The notes: generated by a model from the sequence alone, not told the origin. A stretch of DNA of 62,935 bases from Rudanella paleaurantiibacter (GCF_009184635.1 NZ_WELI01000004.1:1-62935); one strand, 5' to 3'; shown: positions 52,998-61,695, counted from the stretch's first letter. A program made the numbers and translations.

Positions 52998-54709
52998 TTC
53001 TTTTTAAGGTCGGTTGATGAACGGGGTTGAACAACGAGTGTACGGCCAGTCGGGTGAACCGTGCAGGCCCCTGAAACCGGGTCGACGGCCAGCACCGAAA
53101 GCCGGTACTGATCGGGAGCGGGCTCGGCGGCCGGAAACACCACCAACAGGTCACGATTGGGGAAGATTCCCCGCTTCAGGGCTGTTTTGGGGTTGTCGGC
53201 CGGGTTGGGGAGCGCGCCATACAGATACGTTCGCTTGTCGGATTGCAGGATGAGGGTCAGGCCCCCATCGGGTTGCCGGAGCGACGGTTGTGGCAGGGCT
53301 GCTAAACTGGGGGCAGCACTCTTGACCACAAACTGCCCACCCGCTTCGTACACAGTATCGAGTTGAACCGCCCCAGCCTCAGCCGGGCCGTACAGGGCGG
53401 GCAGGCAGCGATCATAATATGCCGGGGCATTGTCGACCCAGCGGGCCGTGGTCGGGTCGATACCCGATACCGGGCGGTTGCTCAGATAGGTCCAGTTAAA
53501 TTGGTTGGTCAGCAGCCAGCGTCGCCACCAGAGCACTTCATCGGCATACACCACGTACGAAAGCCCGGCAATTGCAACGCTACCCACCAGGCCCACGGTC
53601 CCCGCCAGCCCCCGCCATCGGGGAGCCAGTTGCGCAATGGCATACACGTAGGCCACTGCCATCAGGAGCAGCGAGTAAATCTTGTACCGACTGGTGATGA
53701 GCACATCCAGACCGAACCCTACCCGCGACCACGCTACGATTAGCCCTGTACCGAGCAAAAAGGCGGCACAGCCTACAAAAAACAGGTTTCCCGCTGCCGG
53801 GCGTGGGGTTGTTTGGCATGTTTTTGATAGTGCATAGGGGAGGAGGTCACGAATGAATACCCAAAGAGCGGCCCCCAAGACCCCCACGGTGAGTACACTT
53901 CCGAGGAATAAGCAGAGCAGGAACGGGTTGCCGAGAGGAAATACGTCGGCGGCCGCACCGTTGAACGCCAGCCAGCCTTTGAAAAAGTCGAGCACACTGC
54001 CCCGTGCGGGTGGATTTCCTTCGGGGTTTTCGTAGCCCAGAAAGTAAAGGCCAATCACAACGAGGGCACTCAGGCTCCAACCTAAAAGCGGGCGGTATTG
54101 CCGTTGTAGGAGTAATACAACCACCCCGATTGGCCAGATTAACAGGCCGTTACCGCTTGTGAGCGTTGCCAGAATGGCCAGGCCCACAGCTACCCACACC
54201 TGCCAGCCCACGGTGAGGCAGTACAGACTACCCATCACCCACAGCACGACCGAGAAATTCTGGAGGGCGGCCATGCCCCAAAAGGCATTTTCCCACGACG
54301 ACAGGTTGAATAGCAGAAACGCCACCGGAGCCGCGTACACCAGACCCGATTCACGCCGGGTTGACCGGACCGTACGGTGCAGCACGGCACTCAGTACGGC
54401 CAGCAGTCCAAGCAAGCTGGCATTACCGAGCAGCATCAGATGCCGGTAATTCAGTTTGCCAAACAGGTTGTAATCGAGCCAGGTGACCATCCGGTCGAGC
54501 ACAATCCGGTGTTCGTTGTGCTGCCGGAACAACTGGTAAATCTTACCCGAAACGTCTGTTTCCTGCTCGCTATACAGCAAATAGGCTTTCAGGGCGTGAT
54601 CGTCCCACTTGGGTACATTCACGGCCAGATGCCCCCAGCACAGCCAGAATATGACGACGGGAACCAGTGTCAGCAGTAAAGAAAACCAGATTCGAATCGA
54701 GCCTTGCAA
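52991..54709 (-). CDS. Polytopic membrane protein, paralogue of the gene after it
   Basis: About 572 residues from a TTG at 54709, which leads straight into LQGSIRIW and the first helix. The frame stays open upstream to 54967, but that part runs through word repeat A7 and overlaps the transketolase gene, so it is unlikely to be coding. PKWDDHALKAYLLYSE and FRQHNEHRIVLDRMVTWLDYNLFGKLNY match the paralogue (WDD, HxEHRIV, LNY). A hydrophobic core of 10-12 helices and a C-terminal soluble part with KRTYLYGAL are shared too. GT-C-like transferase or polymerase is a guess from layout. The start is not certain. Confidence 0.78.
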   Translation of the reverse strand: MQGSIRIWFSLLLTLVPVVIFWLCWGHLAVNVPKWDDHALKAYLLYSEQETDVSGKIYQLFRQHNEHRIVLDRMVTWLDYNLFGKLNYRHLMLLGNASLLGLLAVLSAVLHRTVRSTRRESGLVYAAPVAFLLFNLSSWENAFWGMAALQNFSVVLWVMGSLYCLTVGWQVWVAVGLAILATLTSGNGLLIWPIGVVVLLLQRQYRPLLGWSLSALVVIGLYFLGYENPEGNPPARGSVLDFFKGWLAFNGAAADVFPLGNPFLLCLFLGSVLTVGVLGAALWVFIRDLLPYALSKTCQTTPRPAAGNLFFVGCAAFLLGTGLIVAWSRVGFGLDVLITSRYKIYSLLLMAVAYVYAIAQLAPRWRGLAGTVGLVGSVAIAGLSYVVYADEVLWWRRWLLTNQFNWTYLSNRPVSGIDPTTARWVDNAPAYYDRCLPALYGPAEAGAVQLDTVYEAGGQFVVKSAAPSLAALPQPSLRQPDGGLTLILQSDKRTYLYGALPNPADNPKTALKRGIFPNRDLLVVFPAAEPAPDQYRLSVLAVDPVSGACTVHPTGRTLVVQPRSSTDLKKNW

Positions 54710-54759
54710 ATCGATAAATAGGGCTAAATGCCTCGGGTATATATGCCTGGTAAGCAACC

Positions 54760-54792
54760 AAACTAAAAACAAAAAACTATAAACCCTAAACC
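54760..54792. repeat. Family A word repeat, single arm, copy A7
   Basis: AACTAAAAACAAAAAACTAT and ATAAACCCTAAACC words. The stop codon of the transketolase C-terminal gene (TAG at 54788-54786) is inside the element. Confidence 0.65.
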
Positions 54793-55694
54793 AGTTCGGC
54801 CAGACACCGGGCAATGTTTTCGGGATCGAGACCCGAAAGTTGCTGATGGTATTTCTGGTCGCCGTACAGGCCGTTCGGGTACCCCTGCGCCGACAGGCTA
54901 ACAAACCGGCCGGGCATAACGCCCTGGGTGAGCATGGCCACCGAAAGTTGCCCCGCCAGCCCACCAACTGATACGTGCTCTTCGACCACCAGCATGGGTT
55001 TGCCAGCCCAGGTTGCGGCCAGTTCGAGCGGCAGGTCTAGAGGGAGGTTCGTGGCCGTAAACAGGTCGAAACGACCTGACAAGCCGGATTGTTGCAGGGC
55101 CGTAAGCACGTTGGCCGCTACCGGGCCGAGCGCTACAATGGTCCCGGCCGAGTTGCCCTCGGCCTGCACAATCTGTTTAAACGTACCTTGTTGCGTTGCT
55201 CCGTCGGGAGTTTTAGGGCCGGCTCCCAGCCGCAGATACGCGGGCCGGGCCTCGGCTACGATCTGTTCGAGCATTGGGTCGACCTCATCGGCAAAAGCCG
55301 GGATGTACGTATTCACGTTTTGCAGACCGCTCAGACAGGCGAGGTCTTCGATGGCGTGGTGGGTGCTGCCCATGATGCCGTAGCCGTACCCACCCCCATT
55401 ACCTACCAGAAAAACGGGCATTTTGTGCAGGCAGGCATCGTTCCGAAACTGTTCCAGACAACGATACACCGCAAACGGCGCAATGCTGTAGCAAAACACC
55501 TTATATCCTTTGTAGGCCATGCCAGCGGCCATTCCCACCATGTTTTGCTCGGCAACGCCCGCGTTGATGAACCGGGGGCCCATCAGGTCGCGGAGGTTTT
55601 CAAGGGCGTTATACCCCAGGTCGCCGGTAATGAATACAAGGCGTTCGTCGGTTTGTACGAGCCGCTCTACACCGGCTGAAAATTCTTTTCGCAT
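54786..55694 (-). CDS. Transketolase C-terminal half (pyrimidine-binding and C domains)
   Basis: A 302-residue protein equal to the second half of a transketolase. Pyrimidine-domain motifs: RLVFITGDLGYNALENL, RFINAGVAEQNMVGMAAGMAYKGYKVF with the catalytic glutamate in AEQ, and GGYGYGIMGSTHHAIEDLACL. A C-terminal domain with PMLVVEEHVSVGGLAGQLS follows. It must pair with the N-terminal half encoded at 58281-59090 to bind thiamine diphosphate between them. In surface-glycan clusters such split enzymes are likely to move a two-carbon unit onto a nucleotide sugar or make a precursor (inference). Confidence 0.92.
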   Translation of the reverse strand: MRKEFSAGVERLVQTDERLVFITGDLGYNALENLRDLMGPRFINAGVAEQNMVGMAAGMAYKGYKVFCYSIAPFAVYRCLEQFRNDACLHKMPVFLVGNGGGYGYGIMGSTHHAIEDLACLSGLQNVNTYIPAFADEVDPMLEQIVAEARPAYLRLGAGPKTPDGATQQGTFKQIVQAEGNSAGTIVALGPVAANVLTALQQSGLSGRFDLFTATNLPLDLPLELAATWAGKPMLVVEEHVSVGGLAGQLSVAMLTQGVMPGRFVSLSAQGYPNGLYGDQKYHQQLSGLDPENIARCLAELV

Positions 55695-55698
55695 CGTA

Positions 55699-56106
55699 TT
55701 ATTTAAAACGAATGGTATCTTTCTGAACCTGAACCTGCATAGTGGCCGTCAGAAAATGCCCATTGGTAAAATAGCCAAATCGCTGGCGATAGCGTTTGCC
55801 GGTACTCCCGGTTGCTATAATTTCCATATCGCCATCGCTCGATCGGAGGTTTTTCTCCGAAAAGACCCCTGTTTGCGTCGTCAGGGGAAGAATATCGCCG
55901 AACCGCACTGAATCCGTCCGGGTGGGTTGGTAAGCTGTGCCTACCTTCACCGACTGCACTGTGTACACCCGAACGTCGGTTAGTGGGCCGCCAGTTTGAT
56001 TTTCAATGCGTACTTCAATTGTGTCGTGCTTTGATTCGGCCAGAAAATTTTCCAGTCGATCACAACCCGTGAGCAGGAGAAGCAAGGCGAAAAAAGTCTT
56101 CCTCAT
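55699..56106 (-). CDS. Small putative lipoprotein inside the glycan operon
   Basis: About 135 residues from the ATG at 56106 with a lipoprotein signal KTFFALLLLLTGC; an ATG three codons upstream is also possible. The body has a beta-sandwich feel with VRIENQTGGPLTDVRVYTVQSV and MEIIATGSTGKRYRQRFGYFTNG. I do not recognise it. It lies five bases before the transketolase C-terminal gene and 126 bases after the epimerase::GT2 gene, same strand. Confidence 0.7.
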   Translation of the reverse strand: MRKTFFALLLLLTGCDRLENFLAESKHDTIEVRIENQTGGPLTDVRVYTVQSVKVGTAYQPTRTDSVRFGDILPLTTQTGVFSEKNLRSSDGDMEIIATGSTGKRYRQRFGYFTNGHFLTATMQVQVQKDTIRFK

Positions 56107-56232
56107 TTGTACCATTCAGTTAATGGACACCCACTGATCTTAGTTGAATAAGAGCGTCTTAGTGGATTTAATTCAAGATTCACCCTGTCGCTATCAGCAA
56201 TTCCATAAAGTCGTCTATTGTCAGGGTGTTGA

Positions 56233-58215
56233 TTACTTGCTGTTCCGTTGCTCTACTAACGTATTGATTTCGGCCGCTGTTTTGTAAACCTTACCACCCT
56301 GCCGAACCAGCGTGCGGATAAACTTGGGTCGCTTCTTCGACTCTTCGAAAATCTTACTGATGTACTCGCCCAGGAACGAGATTCCCAGCAGGTTAATCCC
56401 TCCGAAGAACATCACCAGAATAATGACCGTCGACAATCCGGCCGGGGTGTCGGGGAAGAAGAAGAACTTAGCCAGAATCTGCCACAGAATGCCCAGAATC
56501 GACAGGCCCGTTAAGGCGAAACCGGCGTAGACCATCAGTTCGAGCGGCACAAAGCTGAACGAGAAAATCGCTTTCCGAGCCCAGGCAATGTTTTTGCGCC
56601 AGTTGTTGGTCGAGACGCCAAACATCCGCTCCGGCCGTACGTAATCGACGCCCGTCTGCCGGAAGCCCACCCAGGCTCGTAACCCCCGCAGAAACTGTTC
56701 AGTTTCGGGCAGGGCGACCAGCTCACGCACCACTTTCCGGTCGATAAGCGAGAAATCGCCCGCGTCGGCCGGAATGTTGATGTACGACATGTTCTTGAAA
56801 ATCCGGTAGAACCCTTTGTAGAACACCTCAAGCCAGGCCGGCATTTCGCGCTGTACGCGCACGCCGTACGTGACATCGTAGCCTTCCTGCCACTTTTCGT
56901 AAAACTTCGGAATAATTTCGGGTGGGTCCTGCAAGTCGCCATCCATCAGAACGACGGCATCGCCCGTTGCAATTTCCATTCCGCTCAAAAAGGCCGACTG
57001 CGAGCCGAAGTTGCGCGAGTGTTTGATGGCGATAACATTGGGGTCTTTGGCGCAAATCTGCTCCAGTACCTCGTCGGTATTATCGGGCGAGTTGTCGTTA
57101 ACAAAGATAATTTCGTACCGCACCTTCATTTCGTTGAAGGTTTTCACCAGCCGCTCGTACATGTACGGAATGGCCTGCGCGTCTTTGTAACAGGCAATAA
57201 TAGGCGTAATGACCGGGTTGAGCGTGGGTGTCTGGAAAGCCGGAATCACGCGCTCGGCGTACTGGTTGGACACCTGCCACTCGGCCGTTTTGCGCAGACC
57301 AGTGGTCAGGTCGGTGGTGGCTTTCCAGCCCAGGTCGGCCTGAATAGCCGTGGGATCGCCGTACCAGTCGGAGAGGTCCCAACCCCGGTTAGGCATACTG
57401 CCCCAAACGGGTTCGGTCTGAATCCCAAACGTTTGACGGGTTACGGCCGCTAGGTCGCGCATGGTGGTTTTCTGGCCCGTTGCCACGTTGTACGAACGCC
57501 CGCTGATGCCACTGCCTTTTACGCGTAAGGCCGCCTGCACAAACGCCGATACACAATCGTCGATGTACACAAAATCGCGGCTGATGTCGGGCGATACCAG
57601 CGGGGGGTATTTACCCTGTTGAGCCTCTTCTACCAGCCTCGGAATCAGCCGGTCGGGCTCCTCCCAACCGCCGTAGATCGAGTAAAGCCGCAGGTTCAGG
57701 GTATTGAGGTTATGGACGCGGGCGTAAAACTCGAGTACGTAGGCCGCTGAAACCTTCGACACGGCATAGTGGCTGTTCGGTTCTACGCGGTCGGTTTCTT
57801 TGGGGGCGGTGCAGTTAAATCCGTACTCCGAGCTGCTTCCGGCATGAATGTACACCATGTCGGGCGTACAGTTGTCCAGAATATTGACCGTACCGAGCAC
57901 GTTCGTCTCGTAGGTCAGGCTAATGTTTTTCTGCTTGCTGTAGGCCCCGTAAGCGGCCAGATTGAAAATCGTTTTCGGCTTGTAGATCTCAAACACCGAC
58001 TTGATCGAGTTGTCGGAGACAATATCGCAGTGCACAATGTTTTCGGCCGGCACATTGAGCAGTTTAAGCCGCCAGGCTTTGGTGGCATCGTGCGTGAGCG
58101 CGTAAACGTCTTTGCGAACGGCAAAGAGTTGTTCAAACAAATTAGCGCCGATGAAACCACTGGCTCCAAACACGAAAATTGGGCCATTCAGCTGGCGTAT
58201 AGAATCGTTTACCAT
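56233..58215 (-). CDS. Fusion of NDP-sugar epimerase/dehydratase and GtrB-like glycosyltransferase
   Basis: A 660-residue two-enzyme fusion. Residues about 10-320 are an extended SDR: IFVFGASGFIGANLFEQL for NAD, AGSSSEYGFN and the YAVSK catalytic Tyr/Lys pair, RDFVYIDDCVSAFVQAA. Residues about 335-655 are a family 2 transferase: PVITPIIACYKDAQAIPYMYERL, IIFVNDNSPDNTDEVL, VVLMDGDLQDPPEIIPKFYEKW and two C-terminal helices, as in GtrB/dolichol-phosphate glucosyltransferases. One protein may make the nucleotide sugar and pass it to a lipid carrier. Both active sites look intact, and there is no frameshift. The gene sits between the two transketolase halves. Confidence 0.93.
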   Translation of the reverse strand: MVNDSIRQLNGPIFVFGASGFIGANLFEQLFAVRKDVYALTHDATKAWRLKLLNVPAENIVHCDIVSDNSIKSVFEIYKPKTIFNLAAYGAYSKQKNISLTYETNVLGTVNILDNCTPDMVYIHAGSSSEYGFNCTAPKETDRVEPNSHYAVSKVSAAYVLEFYARVHNLNTLNLRLYSIYGGWEEPDRLIPRLVEEAQQGKYPPLVSPDISRDFVYIDDCVSAFVQAALRVKGSGISGRSYNVATGQKTTMRDLAAVTRQTFGIQTEPVWGSMPNRGWDLSDWYGDPTAIQADLGWKATTDLTTGLRKTAEWQVSNQYAERVIPAFQTPTLNPVITPIIACYKDAQAIPYMYERLVKTFNEMKVRYEIIFVNDNSPDNTDEVLEQICAKDPNVIAIKHSRNFGSQSAFLSGMEIATGDAVVLMDGDLQDPPEIIPKFYEKWQEGYDVTYGVRVQREMPAWLEVFYKGFYRIFKNMSYINIPADAGDFSLIDRKVVRELVALPETEQFLRGLRAWVGFRQTGVDYVRPERMFGVSTNNWRKNIAWARKAIFSFSFVPLELMVYAGFALTGLSILGILWQILAKFFFFPDTPAGLSTVIILVMFFGGINLLGISFLGEYISKIFEESKKRPKFIRTLVRQGGKVYKTAAEINTLVEQRNSK

Positions 58216-58220
58216 GAAGG

Positions 58221-58301
58221 TTAATGTATGATGAATAATGGAGAATGAATAATGAATGAGCCGGAGTCATCGTCCATTGTTCATTGCACATTATACATTT
58301 T
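58221..58301. repeat. Family B word repeat, copy B6, entering a gene
   Basis: Left arm TTAATGTATGATGAATAATGG and AATGAATAATGAATG; right arm CCATTGTTCATTGCACATT and ATACATTTTT. Its right arm encodes, on the minus strand, the last residues KMYNVQ and the stop codon of the transketolase N-terminal gene. Confidence 0.75.
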
Positions 58302-59090
58302 TCGCACATCCCCCACAGCTTCCTCATATTGCGCGGGGGTCATGGGGAGGTAGTGCCACTCAAGCCGGTTTTCCATATACGATACCCCTTTGCCTTTAAC
58401 GGTATGGGCAATAATGGCCTTCGGGCGTCCGTTTGGAACGGCCGTGAGCGCATCGATGGCGGCCCCGATAGCCTCTACATCGTGCCCGTCGACCTCAACC
58501 GTTTCAAAGCCAATAGCTTGCCAGGTAGCGGCCGAAGCGGTATCGCCCAGTACGTCGCCCGTGTTGCCAAAGCCCTGAAGCCCGTTTTTGTCGATCAGCA
58601 TAATCAGGTTGTCGAGCTGATACTGAATAGCGAAGTGAGCGGCTTCCCAGGTAGTGCCCTCGTTCGTTTCTCCGTCCGACATGAGCACAAACACCCGGCT
58701 GTTGTCGTTCAGGAGCTTACCCGCGTGGGCAATCCCCGTTCCAATGGGCAGGCCATGCCCCAGCGAGCCCGTTGCGAACGGAATACCCTTGTGCTGGTTG
58801 GGGGCCGGGTGTGCGGGCAGGGTGGTGCCGTTTTTATAATACGTCGCCAGGGTCTCGTCCGAAATCTCGCCGAGGTGATGCAGGCAGGCGTAGAGGGCAG
58901 CCGCAGCATGACCTTTCGACAGCAGAAATGTGTCCTGCTCGCGTTTGCGTTGCACCAGAGAAGCAATCATCAGGTCGATGCAACTGAGCGAACAGCCAAT
59001 ATGCCCGGCATTGGCCGCGTGATATAGGCTAAGGACTTTCAGTCGCAATTCGCCGGATAAAGCGGCAGTGTTGATGGTTTCCTGTTTCAT
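58281..59090 (-). CDS. Transketolase N-terminal half (diphosphate-binding domain)
   Basis: A 269-residue protein, the first half of a transketolase, from the ATG at 59090 (MKQETINTAAL); 14 more codons are open upstream but precede no typical residues. YHAANAGHIGCSLSCIDLMIA, LSKGHAAAALYACL, GSLGHGLPIGTGIAHAGK and the diphosphate/metal motif LMSDGETNEGTTWEAAHFA with IDKNGLQGFG are present. Its partner half lies three genes downstream at 54786-55694, on the same strand. The final six residues come from word repeat B6. Confidence 0.92.
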   Translation of the reverse strand: MKQETINTAALSGELRLKVLSLYHAANAGHIGCSLSCIDLMIASLVQRKREQDTFLLSKGHAAAALYACLHHLGEISDETLATYYKNGTTLPAHPAPNQHKGIPFATGSLGHGLPIGTGIAHAGKLLNDNSRVFVLMSDGETNEGTTWEAAHFAIQYQLDNLIMLIDKNGLQGFGNTGDVLGDTASAATWQAIGFETVEVDGHDVEAIGAAIDALTAVPNGRPKAIIAHTVKGKGVSYMENRLEWHYLPMTPAQYEEAVGDVRKMYNVQ

Positions 59091-59132
59091 AAAAAATGAA
59101 CAACGGACGGGGCCGCCCGTTGGACAAAACAC

Positions 59133-60974
59133 TCAATATCGAACGTCTTTGAGGTCAAAAATAGTAACTTTTCGGGAACGCCCGTCCGGACCGTCTTTCC
59201 CTTTCACCAGCACGATCTTATCCCGCTCATTCGGGTCAACGCGCTGAATATACGTGGCATCTTCGGGTAGGTACACATTCACCAGCTGTGCATCGAGCAG
59301 GGCTACCGGCGAATAGGTCTTATCGATTTTCTCCGAGTAAATAACCCGCTTCATGTTGGGGTACAGGATGGTGTCGCCCGGTGCGTATTGCGCCTTTAAC
59401 TCCTGAGCCGCAAACCAGTACGGGTTTTCGATGCGTGGTTTCTCGAAGTAAGTGTATTTGGGTTCTACCCCCCCGTAAATCTGGAGTAACACCTGACTCA
59501 CAAAGTACAGCTGCACCACAAAAACGGCCGCCACCGGAACCGTAAACCACCACCGGAGCGAGGCCAACTGCCGCAGTGCCATCGCAATGAGCAAACAGAC
59601 ATACGGAAACGAGAAACCCGAATACCGCTGCGTGATTCCGAAGGTGTGGTTGTTACGCCACGACATAAACAGCAGGAAGAAGGTTGGCACAAACGCCAGC
59701 AACACCAGCAACAGAACGTATCGCTTTTCGCGGGTGTTTGTATGCTCCAGAATGTACCGACTCATGAGCCAGAGCATGACCGGGGCTATCGACAGGACCA
59801 GAAACCGCAGGGGCACCACCGAATACACGAGTGTGCCTGCCAACAGGATGACTGGCAGAGCCGCTTTGACCCATACCGGGGGCTGCGTATCCCGCTCGTA
59901 CCGGTACATAACAAACGCCATGAGGCTGCCCAGCATAAGGGCCAATCCGGCATTTTTGAGGCCGGTCAGGGCCGAGCCAAGACCGTTGGTGAACAGGAAC
60001 AGGTCGGCAAAAATCGGGATAGCCCGTTTGGTGATATTCGGGATGGTACCGGGTAAAATAAGCCCAAACGGTGTGCCAGTAGGGTTCGTCAGGGCGATAT
60101 TCCGGTAAAATTCGGCCTGATACGCCATGGTCTGGAAGGTGTACGCCCCGCCCCCGAAAATAAACCAGAGCGAGACCAACCCCAGCCCCACGGCCCCCGT
60201 GATAGCCAACGCGACCCAGGTGCGCACATTACGCAGAAAGAAAACGGCGTAAATGCCGTGGCACAAAAACACCGTCACGGCCAGATAGTGCGACAGCACC
60301 GAGAGAGCAAACACCGCGCCGTAGGCCAGATAGAGGAGGAAAGGAGTAGAGGAGGAAGGGAGAAAGGGAAAAGCTTTGGCAGTTTGCTTCCCATCCCTTC
60401 CTCCTTTACTCCCTTTCTCCTTTTCTGCTTTCTCCAGGATCAGCAGGAAAATATGCGTACTGAGCAGCGTCAGGAAAAAGGTCATTGAGTAGTTACGGGC
60501 CATTTGGGCGTAAGCCACAAAAAACGGCTCAATAGCGGCAATACCTGCTGCCAGGAGCGCCAGCATGTCGGAACGGAAATGCCGCCGGACAAACCAAAAC
60601 AGCATAGCCACCATGAGGGTACTAAACAGCACCGACGGCATCCGCATGGATAGGTCGCTCAGACCAAAAATCTCCATCCAGACCCAGAGTACAGCGTAGT
60701 ACGACGGACTGTTGCCAATGTCGCCCCGGATGTTGGCTTCAATGAAATCCGCAATGGTTTTGGGTTTCCAAAACTCGGCGGGCGTGAAATATTTCTGGGT
60801 AAAGACGTCTTTTTGATTGGCACCTTCCAGACAAACGCCTTGACTAATCAGCAAGGTAGACTTCTCATCGAAGTAAATACCGTAGCGGCCGACATTATGA
60901 ACTCGTAGGACAAAAGCAAGGAGCAGAATACCTGCCAGCCAAAAAAACGTGTTACGATTGGATAAATCGGACAT
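59133..60974 (-). CDS. GT39/ArnT-like membrane glycosyltransferase
   Basis: A 613-residue GT-C enzyme from the ATG at 60974 (MSDLSNRN), followed by about 12 helices. The first periplasmic loop has RYGIYFDEKSTLLISQGVC with the catalytic Asp-Glu pair and later NIRGDIGNSPSYYAVLWVWMEIFG, as in ArnT/PMT-type transferases using lipid-linked sugars. The C terminus is a soluble domain. A charged stretch EKAEKEKGSKGGRDGKQTAK near residues 180-205, between two helices, comes from an inverted repeat in the DNA and looks like an insertion. First gene of the glycan operon on the minus strand. Confidence 0.88.
   Translation of the reverse strand: MSDLSNRNTFFWLAGILLLAFVLRVHNVGRYGIYFDEKSTLLISQGVCLEGANQKDVFTQKYFTPAEFWKPKTIADFIEANIRGDIGNSPSYYAVLWVWMEIFGLSDLSMRMPSVLFSTLMVAMLFWFVRRHFRSDMLALLAAGIAAIEPFFVAYAQMARNYSMTFFLTLLSTHIFLLILEKAEKEKGSKGGRDGKQTAKAFPFLPSSSTPFLLYLAYGAVFALSVLSHYLAVTVFLCHGIYAVFFLRNVRTWVALAITGAVGLGLVSLWFIFGGGAYTFQTMAYQAEFYRNIALTNPTGTPFGLILPGTIPNITKRAIPIFADLFLFTNGLGSALTGLKNAGLALMLGSLMAFVMYRYERDTQPPVWVKAALPVILLAGTLVYSVVPLRFLVLSIAPVMLWLMSRYILEHTNTREKRYVLLLVLLAFVPTFFLLFMSWRNNHTFGITQRYSGFSFPYVCLLIAMALRQLASLRWWFTVPVAAVFVVQLYFVSQVLLQIYGGVEPKYTYFEKPRIENPYWFAAQELKAQYAPGDTILYPNMKRVIYSEKIDKTYSPVALLDAQLVNVYLPEDATYIQRVDPNERDKIVLVKGKDGPDGRSRKVTIFDLKDVRY
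60331..60435. repeat. Word-repeat hairpin inside the GT39 gene (GGAGGAAAGG words), element D1
   Basis: Purine-rich left arm with GAGTAGAGGAGGAAGGGA (60344-60361) and pyrimidine-rich right arm TCCCTTCCTCCTTTACTC (60394-60411), 17 of 18 positions complementary, extended both ways by GGGAGAAAGG and CCCTTTCTCC words. Total length keeps the reading frame. Same plan as families A, B and C, but in a coding region. Confidence 0.8.
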
Positions 60975-61059
60975 AGTGGGCAAAAGTACGCCCATTTTTA
61001 GAATCGTTCCTACGGTACAGACAATTTTCGACGGAGCGGCAAGTGAGCGGTAAGGAACG

Positions 61060-61446
61060 TTACAGAAGGAGAAGCCGCTCTATTTTGTCGAAATGTTTTT
61101 GGTTCAGCGTGTCAAAAGGGAGGTCGTGAGCAATGGCAGTTGCCGCAATGAATAAATCAGCCTTGTCAATCGACCGGCGAATCTTTTTCAATTTTTGTTC
61201 TATATCAACCGCAACGAGCGCGGCTTTACTGTCAAACGGAAGGACAACGATTTGGGCCAGTAGGTCCTGCCAGAATTGGATTTGAGCAGAAGTAGCTCCA
61301 CAATAGATCTCGTATTCGGTAATACTCGAGATGGCAAACTGTTGGCCTTGGAGGGCCCGCTGAACGAGCCGAGTTTTCGTCTTATCTGTTTTTCGAAAAT
61401 AGTCGATAAACAGAGATGTATCAATCAGGATGGTTTTGTCCGCCAT
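61060..61446 (-). CDS. PIN-domain toxin (VapC-like)
   Basis: A 128-residue PIN protein. Catalytic acidic residues are seen in TILIDTSLFIDYF, ITEYEIYCGA, DKADLFIAATAIAH and the C-terminal TLNQKHFDKI, so all four parts of the site are present, unlike in the remnant at 16634. These toxins cut tRNA or other RNA. It overlaps the antitoxin gene upstream by 22 bases. Confidence 0.9.
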   Translation of the reverse strand: MADKTILIDTSLFIDYFRKTDKTKTRLVQRALQGQQFAISSITEYEIYCGATSAQIQFWQDLLAQIVVLPFDSKAALVAVDIEQKLKKIRRSIDKADLFIAATAIAHDLPFDTLNQKHFDKIERLLLL

Positions 61447-61652
61447 TGGTTCATTGATTTGCGGTTCTCTTCCATCGCGCTTATTTGCTCTTTGCTAAAC
61501 ACGGGGCCATTTAGGAGTAGCTCAGTGAGTTCTGAAGGGGTAGGCTTTACTTCGGTTGTAAGCTCCTGTTGCAGCCGAATTTTTTCGGCAGGAGAAAGTT
61601 GTCGTACGATGGCGACCAACTCTTCAAACGGTAATTGAATGCGAACTTCCAT
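61425..61652 (-). CDS. Antitoxin of the PIN pair
   Basis: A 75-residue protein with LPFEELVAIVRQLSPAEKIRLQQEL at the N terminus, a helix pair common in antitoxins of PIN systems, and a charged C-terminal tail EENRKSMNQWRTKPS that would wrap the toxin. It precedes and overlaps the toxin gene. I know of no more exact family name. Confidence 0.82.
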   Translation of the reverse strand: MEVRIQLPFEELVAIVRQLSPAEKIRLQQELTTEVKPTPSELTELLLNGPVFSKEQISAMEENRKSMNQWRTKPS

Positions 61653-61695
61653 AGTCCAAAGATACTGTTTTTGAATTCCTTTTACCGAACCGGTT

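Noticed and set aside
54710-54967. Longer start of the membrane protein gene at 54967
   Set aside because: The extra 86 codons overlap the transketolase gene on the same strand and read through repeat A7; the residues are rich in Arg and Cys, typical of a wrong frame.
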